Part shown: positions 43,847-51,373 of the stretch, piece after piece
Layout of the letters: every line of letters begins with the position of its first letter
How positions within the stretch are numbered: the first letter of the stretch is position 1
Source of the DNA: Lapidilactobacillus bayanensis
Lineage (GTDB): Bacteria; Bacillota; Bacilli; Lactobacillales; Lactobacillaceae
NCBI RefSeq assembly: GCF_003946695.1
Contig: NZ_RHOX01000008.1
Span: forward strand, 34,140 to 98,139
DNA length: 64,000 nucleotides
Direction: 5' to 3'
The notes under the pieces: generated by a model
What the model saw: only the letters and a program-made list of their open reading frames with translations
Told to the model about the DNA's origin: nothing
Databases searched by the model: none
Position numbers and translations under genes: made by a program

Positions 43847-44343
43847 CTAAAACTGTTATTTTGCGGTTCTCCGTGCTCGCGCAAAGGGTTGCTTATAAAA
43901 CGTGCGAGGTGCCGTGGTGGAAAATAAATACTTTTCGCTGGAACGTAGTGCGCGTCGATTTGAGCCGATTGAAGAACAAATCGTCTCAAATACGAGCCTT
44001 ATTGTAGCCGATAAATCGTCAACAATAATGTCACTACTGAGCGGTATTTATTTTCCATCACTAAGCTAACAAGATGGCAACCTTTGCGCAAGCGCTGAGT
44101 TGACGTGTGGTTGAAGCACTTCTAATTTTCAGGAGTACAAATTTGCTATTACATCACACTATATCATCTCTTTAGTCAGTGCCGGAGGGAAATCGCGGTC
44201 AGCCGCGGAATTGTTGTTAGTGGTTTACCACTTACAACAAAGCCGAGCTTTAAGACAATCTCTGATTGGCTTAAAGTCGTGCTCGCAGCGTTCCACCAAC
44301 GCATTTTCCGTAGGCACGAAGAAGCACGACATAATAGTTTTAG
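43847..44343 (-). repeat. Dispersed 500-bp structured element, copy 7
   Basis: Reverse orientation, 497 bases from CTAAAACTGTTATT to TAGTTTTAG. Right stem GTGGTGGAAAATAAATAC / GTATTTATTTTCCATCAC; left apical hairpin TTGTTGT-AGTGGT / ACCACT-ACAACAA; mini-hairpin CGCGG-CTGA-CCGCG. It lies between the methyltransferase and oleate hydratase genes and is followed by a terminator that would read through it. Confidence 0.92.
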
Positions 44344-44392
44344 GACTTAGTATTTCCCACAGGCACGAAGAAGTACGACATAACAATTTTAG
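44344..44392 (-). repeat. Short extra left end beside copy 7
   Basis: A 49-base piece carrying ATTTCCCACAGGCACGAAGAAG and closing with AACAATTTTAG, that is, a second left terminus joined to the left end of copy 7 in the same orientation. Confidence 0.72.
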
Positions 44393-44440
44393 AATTTAGT
44401 ATTTATAATGATCTTGTTAATTAAATTTTCAAATGGCCCC

Positions 44441-44475
44441 AATACGACACTATTAACTTAGTGTCGTATTTTTTT
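44441..44475 (+). terminator. Terminator downstream of copy 7
   Basis: AATACGACACTA and TAGTGTCGTATT form a perfect 12-bp stem with a seven-T tail on the plus strand. No gene lies between it and repeat copy 7. Confidence 0.9.
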
Positions 44476-44496
44476 ACAACATATGAGCTTTGAATA

Positions 44497-44578
44497 TTGG
44501 TTTTTCTGCTAAAGGCCTTATAATCAAGATGTACAAAGATCTAATACCGCAATAGACAAACAGGTTGTTATATTGCGG
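44497..44578 (+). promoter_or_regulatory. ohyA promoter and leader inverted repeat
   Basis: TTGGTT (44497) and TATAAT (44519) with a 16-base spacer. In the leader, CCGCAATA (44547) and TATTGCGG (44571) form an inverted repeat about 40 bases before the start codon, a possible operator or hairpin. Confidence 0.6.
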
Positions 44579-44618
44579 ATAAACTCAGCGCAACATAATT
44601 TGATAAGGAGTGATTTTA

Positions 44619-46301
44619 ATGTTACGTAAAGCTTATATGATCGGTGCCGGCATTGGTAATCTAGCAGCTGCAATTTATTTGATCCGTGATGGTCATTGGC
44701 AAGGTAATCAAATTGCCATGTTTAGTTTGGAAACGCACGGTGCGAATGATGGTGCCGCAGTTAGTGATTATGAACATGAGTATGGTAATCAACCACTTGG
44801 TAACAATAAAGGTTTCTTGGCTAAAGGCGGTCGAATGCTCAACGAGGAAACTTATGAGAACTTATGGGACGTTTTACGTTCTGTTCCTTCAGAAGACCAT
44901 CCTGGTTGGAGTGTTACTGATGATATCTTGAATTTTGATCACGCTCATCCAACTCATGACGTTGCTCGTTTAATGGATAAAACTGAAGGTATCCGCAATC
45001 ATGGTGGTAAGAACGACTATCGTCATATGCAGTTTAACAACCGCGATCGGGCCCGCTTAACAGAGCTCATGATGATGTCAGAGAGTAAAGAAGAACGGCT
45101 TAACGATATTAGTATTGAAGAATGGTTTAAGAATACGCCGCATATTTTCACAACTAACTTCTGGTATATGTGGGAAACAACTTTTGCTTTCAAGCGCCAA
45201 AGTTCAGCAATGGAATTGCGTCGTTACATGAACCGGATGATTCTTGAATTCAGTCGTATCAACACATTAGCAGGTGTCACACGCACACCATACAATCAAT
45301 ATGAGAGTATCATCTTACCAATGCGTCATTTTCTAGAAAAACAAGGCGTTATTTTCAAAAATAATATTAAAGTCACTGAATTATTATTTGCAGACTCACC
45401 ACTGCGGGATAAAATCACGGTGACAGGTTTGAAATATGAAACAGTTAATACCAAAGAACCAAAAACGGGCACAATTCAAATCGACCCTGACGATTTTGTC
45501 TTTGATACGAATGGTTCAATCACCGATAGCAGCTCGATTGGTGATATTGATACACCAATTAAAGAGAATATGGAATATGCACCATCAGCCATGCTTTGGA
45601 AGAAGGCAACCGAACATTTCTATCAATTGGGGCATCCTGACAAGTTCTTTAACGATCGGGAACAATCCGAGTGGTCTAGTTTCACGGTAACGACTAAGAA
45701 TCACTATTTACTCGATCAAATTAGCCGTATTACCACACAACAACCTGGTCATGCCTTGAATACGTTTATTGACAGCAATGAATTATTATCAATCGTTGTT
45801 CATCATCAACCACATTTCCGCGCTCAAAAGGAAAACGAGACAATTTTCTGGGGCTACAGTTTATATCCACGCCAAACTGGTGACTATGTTGCTAAACCAT
45901 TCATCGAAATGACCGGTCGCGAAATGTTAGAGGAATTAATTGGTCAATTAGCAGCAATCGATCATAGTTCAGACAACATTCGCAATCATGTCGATGAAAT
46001 TATGGACAGCGTGATTAACGTTATTCCAGTCTATATGCCTTATGCGAGTGCCTTGTTCAATCAACGTGCCAAAGGTGATCGTCCAGCAGTTGTTCCAGAA
46101 GGATCAACGAACTTGGCCTTCATTAGTCAGTTCGTAGAGATGCCGTTTGATATGGTCTTTACAGAACAATATTCATTCCGTGCTGCTCAAGTTGCCGTTT
46201 ATCATTTCTTAGGTATTCCAGAAAGTCATTTAACCAAACTTCATCATTATGAAAAGAGTCCTAAAGTAATGGCTCGCGCGACTAAGACAATGTTTAGATA
46301 G
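44619..46301 (+). CDS. ohyA: Oleate hydratase
   Basis: A 560-residue FAD-dependent hydratase that adds water to the cis-9 bond of oleic and linoleic acids, giving 10-hydroxy fatty acids; in lactobacilli it detoxifies free unsaturated fatty acids and is often loosely membrane-bound. The FAD motif GAGIGNLAAAIYLIRDG is near the N-terminus; NDGAAVSDYEHEYGNQPL, MWETTFAFKRQSSAMELRRYMNR and SLYPRQTGDYVAKPF are family blocks. It was long called myosin-cross-reactive antigen. ATG 44619 lies behind AAGGAG; the extra upstream codons are in frame but not needed. It has its own promoter and terminator. Confidence 0.96.
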   Translation: MLRKAYMIGAGIGNLAAAIYLIRDGHWQGNQIAMFSLETHGANDGAAVSDYEHEYGNQPLGNNKGFLAKGGRMLNEETYENLWDVLRSVPSEDHPGWSVTDDILNFDHAHPTHDVARLMDKTEGIRNHGGKNDYRHMQFNNRDRARLTELMMMSESKEERLNDISIEEWFKNTPHIFTTNFWYMWETTFAFKRQSSAMELRRYMNRMILEFSRINTLAGVTRTPYNQYESIILPMRHFLEKQGVIFKNNIKVTELLFADSPLRDKITVTGLKYETVNTKEPKTGTIQIDPDDFVFDTNGSITDSSSIGDIDTPIKENMEYAPSAMLWKKATEHFYQLGHPDKFFNDREQSEWSSFTVTTKNHYLLDQISRITTQQPGHALNTFIDSNELLSIVVHHQPHFRAQKENETIFWGYSLYPRQTGDYVAKPFIEMTGREMLEELIGQLAAIDHSSDNIRNHVDEIMDSVINVIPVYMPYASALFNQRAKGDRPAVVPEGSTNLAFISQFVEMPFDMVFTEQYSFRAAQVAVYHFLGIPESHLTKLHHYEKSPKVMARATKTMFR

Positions 46302-46388
46302 TGATGCTTAAAAAGTAGAAGGAAAGCTGCATTGTATTTGTTGATTAATCTAGCAGTTTGAGTTCAAGCTTTTATTCCAATACAATTT

Positions 46389-46430
46389 AAATAAAAAGAA
46401 CTAGGATTTTTGTCCTAGTTCTTTTTATTT
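46389..46430. terminator. ohyA terminator
   Basis: A perfect 18-bp stem, AAATAAAAAGAACTAGGA / TCCTAGTTCTTTTTATTT, with a six-base loop. Confidence 0.93.
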
Positions 46431-46456
46431 GGCCAGCGTTTGAACAAAGGTATAAT
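46429..46456 (+). promoter_or_regulatory. Promoter of the aldo/keto reductase gene
   Basis: TTGGCC and TATAAT 16 bases apart; the -35 box touches the ohyA terminator. The 120-base leader contains no gene. Confidence 0.6.
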
Positions 46457-46575
46457 AAAGAAAGGTTGATGTTTCAATAGATTAACTAAGTGAAATCGAT
46501 AATTTCATTCTGATAGTTTTAAAGTCAAACAGTATCAGAAAGAACAATCAGATCAAAGAATTAGGGAGGTCTCTT

Positions 46576-47406
46576 ATGAAAACATTTCAATTGCGTGATG
46601 GATTAGTATTACCACAAGTTGGTTTTGGCACCTATCGGTTAAACGGAGCTATTGGTGTTAATACAATTGTCTCAGCATTAAATACTGGTTACCGTTTATT
46701 AGATACTGCCTTTAACTATGAAAATGAGGGAGCGGTAGGTGAGGCAGTGCGCCGTAGTGGTATTCCTCGTTCAGAAATTTTAATTTCTTCTAAACTACCA
46801 GGTCGTCATCATCATTATCAGGAAGCCTTGAATACAATTCAAGAGTCACTTTATCGCGCGGGGTTAGATTATTACGACTTGTATTTGATTCATTGGCCCA
46901 ATCCGCAAGAAGACCATTACGTTGAAGCTTGGCGAGCATTGATTGCTGCGCAAAAATTTGGCTTGATTCGTTCTATTGGTGTTTCCAACTTCTTACCAGA
47001 ACATTTGCAGCGCTTAGCAGCTGAGACTGGTATTTGGCCAGTTGTGAATCAAATTGAATTACACGCATACTTCAATCAGGCAACACAGCGAAAATTCGAT
47101 CATGAACATCACATCCTTGATGAGGCTTGGAGTCCATTAGGCCGGGGTAATAACGAAATAAACGAACCGATTTTTCAAGAATTAGCCAGTAAATATCATA
47201 AAAATGCTGGTCAGATTATTTTGCGTTGGCAAACACAACTCGAAGTTTTACCAATTCCCAAATCAAGTCACTTAACTCGACAAAAAGCCAATTTAGATAT
47301 TTTTGATTTTAAGTTGACAGATACTGAAATGGCAGCGATTAATCAATTATCTAAAGCAGATGGCCGTTTAGCTGATCAAGATCCTGCTATCTATCAAGAA
47401 TTCTAA
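46576..47406 (+). CDS. Aldo/keto reductase (AKR5-like)
   Basis: A 276-residue NADPH-dependent reductase of the TIM-barrel AKR superfamily. The catalytic tetrad is visible: Asp and Tyr in LLDTAFNYENEGAVG, Lys in LISSKLPG and His in LYLIHWPNP; GVSNFLPEHL and PIPKSSHLTRQKAN (cofactor phosphate site) are also present. It probably reduces methylglyoxal, diketo-gluconate-like or other small carbonyls. GGGAGG precedes ATG 46576. It is monocistronic between two strong terminators. Confidence 0.93.
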   Translation: MKTFQLRDGLVLPQVGFGTYRLNGAIGVNTIVSALNTGYRLLDTAFNYENEGAVGEAVRRSGIPRSEILISSKLPGRHHHYQEALNTIQESLYRAGLDYYDLYLIHWPNPQEDHYVEAWRALIAAQKFGLIRSIGVSNFLPEHLQRLAAETGIWPVVNQIELHAYFNQATQRKFDHEHHILDEAWSPLGRGNNEINEPIFQELASKYHKNAGQIILRWQTQLEVLPIPKSSHLTRQKANLDIFDFKLTDTEMAAINQLSKADGRLADQDPAIYQEF

Positions 47407-47416
47407 CAAGTGTTTT

Positions 47417-47469
47417 AATTAAAAAGAACAGTCACTCCAAGAAAATCAGAGTGACTGTTCTTTTTAATT
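47417..47469. terminator. Bidirectional terminator
   Basis: A perfect stem of 21 bp (AATTAAAAAGAACAGTCACT and beyond, mirrored on the far arm) with an 11-base loop. It serves the reductase gene and the convergent NAD(P)-binding gene. Confidence 0.93.
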
Positions 47470-47493
47470 TTGATTGTCTCTTGAGTCCGTTGA

Positions 47494-48143
47494 CTAAAAC
47501 GCATTTTCAATTGCTTCTGAGCCGTTGACAAACGTATAAATTTCACCAATAGTCTGCGAATTGTCAAGGACAGCCGCAATCACCGCTGCAACATCACCAC
47601 GAGTAACCGTTAAATCACCGGTTGGCGCCCCACTCAAATTAATTTCACCGGTAGGGGGGTAGCATCAGTAAGCGTACCTGGGCGTAAAATCGTATATTGC
47701 AAATTCGTACGTAATTGTAACCACTGATCAGCATAATACTTGGCCACATAATAACCACGAATTGAAGAATCAGCCCAAAAGTCACGCTCGCCAGTTCCCA
47801 ACGCACTAACCATTACGAAACGTTTGACGAAGGTTTGTTGTGCAGCCTCCATCGTTTTAACAGCACCATCTAAGTCAATGTTCAGTGTTCTGTTTTGACC
47901 ACCGCGACCGCCAGAACCTGCCGTGAAAACAATTGCGTCTGGCTTAATGGTTGTCATCACTTGAGCCATTTCGGCAACTGAACCCATTAAATCATAAGCA
48001 ACCGGAATACCACCAAGTTGTGCCAACTCATCATTTTGTGATGCATCACGAACGGCAGCATAGACCTGATTACCTTGATCAGCCAACAGTTTCGTCGTTA
48101 ATTGACCAACATGACCATGTGCACCAATAATTAGAATTTTCAT
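47494..48143 (-). pseudogene. Atypical SDR (NAD(P)H-binding, YwnB-like), frameshifted in a G6 run
   Basis: MKILIIGAHGHVGQLTTKLL is the Rossmann motif of the small atypical SDR family (about 215 residues), and YYVAKYYADQWL follows later. The open frame ends early at 47634 after TDATPLPVKLI. Adding one base in the G6 run at 47654-47659 gives TDATPPTGEINLSGAPTGDL and a normal tail (VAAVIAAVLDN, ending IENAF) with stop at 47494-47496 and 216 residues, the expected size. Members are thought to bind NADPH and act as reductases or sensors. Start ATG 48143 has GGAGG. The lesion may be slippage or a read error. Confidence 0.85.
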
Positions 48144-48160
48144 TTGTTATGACCTCCAGA

Positions 48161-48212
48161 ATTGATCTTTATCTATATATTATAAGATTGATCTTTATCT
48201 ATATATTATAAG
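48161..48212 (-). repeat. 26-bp tandem duplication carrying two -10 boxes
   Basis: The unit ATTGATCTTTATCTATATAT plus TATAAG occurs twice without change. On the minus strand each copy contains TATAAT, so the promoter of the gene at 48143 has its -10 region doubled. Confidence 0.9.
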
Positions 48213-48742
48213 CGTACCCATCTTTTAAATAAAACGCACGTTAAAAGTTCTGTTAAGTTGATTCAACGTCAAAATAAAATGTAGAGATACTAAATCTACC
48301 TAATTATGTTGTCATGCTAAATTATCTTCGGATTGAGTTGAATTAAGATTGAATAAGTAGGGTAGAGATAAAAACATGCGAACAAATCAAATGATTCGTT
48401 TTAGTTAACATAATATATATTATTGGAAGAATTGTTTAAAATAAAATACGCTCGATCTTTTGACATGCTTTTTAAATACTAATATGTTTTGACCTTCTTT
48501 GCTACTCAAATTCGAAATTAATTAAGTGGCTTCTTCCCACTATCACAATATTTTAATTTAAAGCATTTCAGTCATTGACTTTATTCGTCTGATTTCAAAA
48601 TATGAAACAACTTGATCGACTTAAGATTTTTATTCTTGATTATCAAACCTGATTATTAAAAATTCTATTCAAATATCTTCTATCTTCCTTCGAAATAAGT
48701 ATAAATCATAATGTCTTTACCATACTAAACTAAATTTTACCA
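48213..48742. other. 530-base AT-rich intergenic region
   Basis: Strongly AT-rich with stops in all frames. No reading frame, structured RNA or promoter pair that I would defend, apart from the upstream region of the 48143 gene at its left edge. Confidence 0.6.
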
Positions 48743-48790
48743 CACTAAAAAAGTCACCTTATTTGAAAAACTACGGTGACTTTTTTAGTG
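48743..48790. terminator. Terminator of the acyltransferase operon
   Basis: A perfect 16-bp stem, CACTAAAAAAGTCACC / GGTGACTTTTTTAGTG; on the minus strand it follows the acyltransferase stop. Confidence 0.9.
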
Positions 48791-48797
48791 TTATTTC

Positions 48798-50720
48798 TTA
48801 TTTCTTGATTGGTTGTTTCTTGGCAGCGATTAAAGCATCGTTAACGCATTGGGCGAATAATATATTACCTTGAGCGTTGCCACCGAAGTGTGTGCCATCA
48901 CTGCCTTTGAAAACTTCTGGATGTGCTTTGGCCAATGAATTCCAGTCGGCAATGGTAATCCAGGGATATTTTCTAGGTAATGTTCGTTCATAAACAGCTA
49001 ATTTTTCAGAATTATATGTGGCATTTGCTGATCCGTCGTGCGGCGTCATTAAAATTAGATGATGACCTTTTCCCAACGAATTAATAACTTTGTCTGTTTG
49101 TAATTGCCAGTCATTCAGTGCGTTGGTGCCAATGGCAATCACGACATATTGACGTAAAATGTGATTCTTTTGCTGATTCATCATGACCTTATAGGCTAAG
49201 TCCATCGTTCGATTACCTGCTGCATCAATCGAACTGTTTGCCACGTGAGCGCCTAAATATTGACGTGTTCCCAATGTCACACTATCGCCGATGATTGACA
49301 CGCCTTTAGGGACGGCATTTAAAATACTTTCTTCTTCAGCCTGGGCTTTTTCCAATGCAGTTTTAGCAGCGAGTTTCTTTTTACGTGCGATAGCAGCCTG
49401 CTTCTTCGCTTCAATTGCGGCGAGAACTGATTGATGAGCGGTCTTTAGTTGATCTGCATCTTGGTACAAGCTACCAGTCCAAAGATTGGTCTCTAAACTC
49501 GTCATTGTTGGCGCAGCATAAGCTGTATATGCGGACACGACAGTTAAAGCAACCACAATGACTGCCATAATAATTTGAACAAACTGCTTTTTTAAAGCCT
49601 GCGTGATGCGTTGATCTTGCAGAGGTAAGGCTTTGCCGGCAATTAATGGTTCTAAGATATAATACGATAATGCCGAAAAGAATAATGAAAACACCAGCGT
49701 TAAAATAACAGCTAAATTAGTGGTTACAACGTGCGAAAAGATCACAAAAAACGGCCAATGAAATAAATAAACACTGTAGCTTGTATCCGCCAAGAATGAA
49801 ATAAGTTTAGGTTCAGCGACCGTCGGTGTTTTCTCATGGAGTATTCTCGCTGCGTAAATCATCACGCATGCGAGTAGACTTGCAGCTAGAAATCCGTAGA
49901 AATAAGTTGTGCGCTGATCAAATTGTAACGTGAAACTTAGTCCGAGTAAGGTCATGAAACTTAAAACTAGCACCACAATCGCAGCCGGTGCTGACCATCT
50001 TTGAACGCTAACCTTAAAACGCGTGGACGTTTCGCGAATGCCGACTAAGATTCCCAGACAGCTACCTAAAAAGAATGGGAAGCAATGAGTTAATGTTGAA
50101 AAATAAACCGGTGAAAACTCTTTGAGATGTAACGAACCAATAACCATAGCCGCAAAACTAGCAATTAAAAATATACTAGACAATACAAATAGTGATAATT
50201 TAAAAATAAGTAGTGCTCTTGTTGTGCTTCGCTGTTGTTGACCATGCTTAATCAGCTTAGCGATAACGAAGGCGCATAAACCCCAAATAATGTAATAATG
50301 CATTTCAACCGCTAATGACCACGTATGGACAAACAAATGGGGAATGAAGTTAGTTTCATAACTCCCCCCTGTTGCAATTTCATAAAAATTAGTCGTAAAG
50401 CCTAAGGCTGCAGTAATTTGTTTACCAATATCAGTGACGTAATCGCGACTAATTAAATACGTAAAAGGTATGACCAACAAAATAGATAATACCAATGGTG
50501 GTACGATGCGATAAAAACGTCGCCGATAAAATCCTTGTAAATTAAAACCGTCGTGGCGATGAAACTCATCAATCATTAAGGCGGTAATCAAATAACCAGA
50601 AAACGTAAAGAAGATATCAACGCCAATAAAACCACCAGGTAACAGATTCTTAAAAAAATGATAGGTTAATACTAGAATCAGCCCGGTTATCCGCACAAAA
50701 CTAAACCATTTTATTCTCAT
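48798..50720 (-). CDS. OatA-like surface O-acyltransferase (AT3 plus SGNH)
   Basis: A 640-residue two-part enzyme. Residues 1 to about 400 hold the acyltransferase-3 membrane domain with some ten helices, starting IKWFSFVRITGLILVLTYHFF (catalytic His) and FIGVDIFFTFSGYLITALM. After a basic linker (AIEAKKQAAIARKKKLAAK) comes an extracellular SGNH esterase-like domain: GDSVTLG (Ser), IGTNAL (Asn) and GTHFGGNAQ (His) near the end. OatA of this layout O-acetylates peptidoglycan MurNAc and gives lysozyme resistance; another acceptor such as teichoic acid is possible. It overlaps the MORN gene by four bases (ATGA). Confidence 0.9.
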   Translation of the reverse strand: MRIKWFSFVRITGLILVLTYHFFKNLLPGGFIGVDIFFTFSGYLITALMIDEFHRHDGFNLQGFYRRRFYRIVPPLVLSILLVIPFTYLISRDYVTDIGKQITAALGFTTNFYEIATGGSYETNFIPHLFVHTWSLAVEMHYYIIWGLCAFVIAKLIKHGQQQRSTTRALLIFKLSLFVLSSIFLIASFAAMVIGSLHLKEFSPVYFSTLTHCFPFFLGSCLGILVGIRETSTRFKVSVQRWSAPAAIVVLVLSFMTLLGLSFTLQFDQRTTYFYGFLAASLLACVMIYAARILHEKTPTVAEPKLISFLADTSYSVYLFHWPFFVIFSHVVTTNLAVILTLVFSLFFSALSYYILEPLIAGKALPLQDQRITQALKKQFVQIIMAVIVVALTVVSAYTAYAAPTMTSLETNLWTGSLYQDADQLKTAHQSVLAAIEAKKQAAIARKKKLAAKTALEKAQAEEESILNAVPKGVSIIGDSVTLGTRQYLGAHVANSSIDAAGNRTMDLAYKVMMNQQKNHILRQYVVIAIGTNALNDWQLQTDKVINSLGKGHHLILMTPHDGSANATYNSEKLAVYERTLPRKYPWITIADWNSLAKAHPEVFKGSDGTHFGGNAQGNILFAQCVNDALIAAKKQPIKK

Positions 50721-51142
50721 GGCCGCTCCAAGACCCCATTCTTATATTTACCGATCACTTGTTGCTGTGCATTCAATATCTGACCTTGCTCGCTAATCGC
50801 GCCAGACTTGAAGTGGCCAGAATAAAGCCAGCCTTTAGTCGCGGTATATTTGCCAACACCATTGAATCGACCATCAACAAACTGACCCACGTAAGTCCCC
50901 TGGTTAGCAATTTTTAAAGTGCCCTGTCCATTAAACTTTTGATGCGCCACTCGACCTTGATAACTGATCTTACCTTGATCCAGTTGCACTTGCGCTGGTC
51001 CACTGTAATCTGGCCAAAAACTATAAATGGCACAAGCAATAACAGCCAAGATTGTCAGTAACTCTAAAAAATTTCGTCGTGAAAAACGCGGCTGTTTGAC
51101 AGCAGAACTTGCTGCTGTCGTCCGCCTTGAATTATCCCCCAC
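50717..51142 (-). CDS. Membrane-anchored MORN-repeat protein
   Basis: 141 residues: a short basic cytoplasmic start, one membrane segment (LLTILAVIACAIYSFW, about residues 29-45) and an outside domain with three MORN-like repeats (YQGRVAHQKFNGQGTL, YVGQFVDGRFNGVGKY, YSGHFKSGAISEQGQI). MORN repeats make a beta-sheet that binds lipids, glycans or proteins. Its last codons overlap the acyltransferase start (ATGA), so the two are translationally coupled and probably work on the same surface polymer. I know no function for this pairing. Confidence 0.8.
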   Translation of the reverse strand: MGDNSRRTTAASSAVKQPRFSRRNFLELLTILAVIACAIYSFWPDYSGPAQVQLDQGKISYQGRVAHQKFNGQGTLKIANQGTYVGQFVDGRFNGVGKYTATKGWLYSGHFKSGAISEQGQILNAQQQVIGKYKNGVLERP

Positions 51143-51177
51143 TGCTGATTCCCCTATATTTTCTTCAACATTAAGTT

Positions 51178-51202
51178 AAAACTGGGACAAAAATCTCAGT
51201 TT
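51178..51202 (-). terminator. Terminator after the nucleotidyltransferase gene
   Basis: AAACTG.GA and TC.CAGTTT arms; on the minus strand a TTTTAACTT tail follows. Confidence 0.6.
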
Positions 51203-51373
51203 CTTTATTTTGGTGTCGTCATGAGCCAAGCGCCTGAGTTTTAACGATGTTATTAATCAACAAACTCAATTCTGTTCTCGCCTCAGCTTAACTTATACAT
51301 TTCAACTTATAAATAAATTTCATTTCAACCTGGAAAATTATTGCTGAATTGCTTAATACTACGCGTATTCTGA

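Noticed and set aside
5104..44392. CRISPR array as an explanation for the repeats
   Set aside because: Copies are 500 bases long, dispersed over 39 kb in both orientations, with genes between them and no cas genes.
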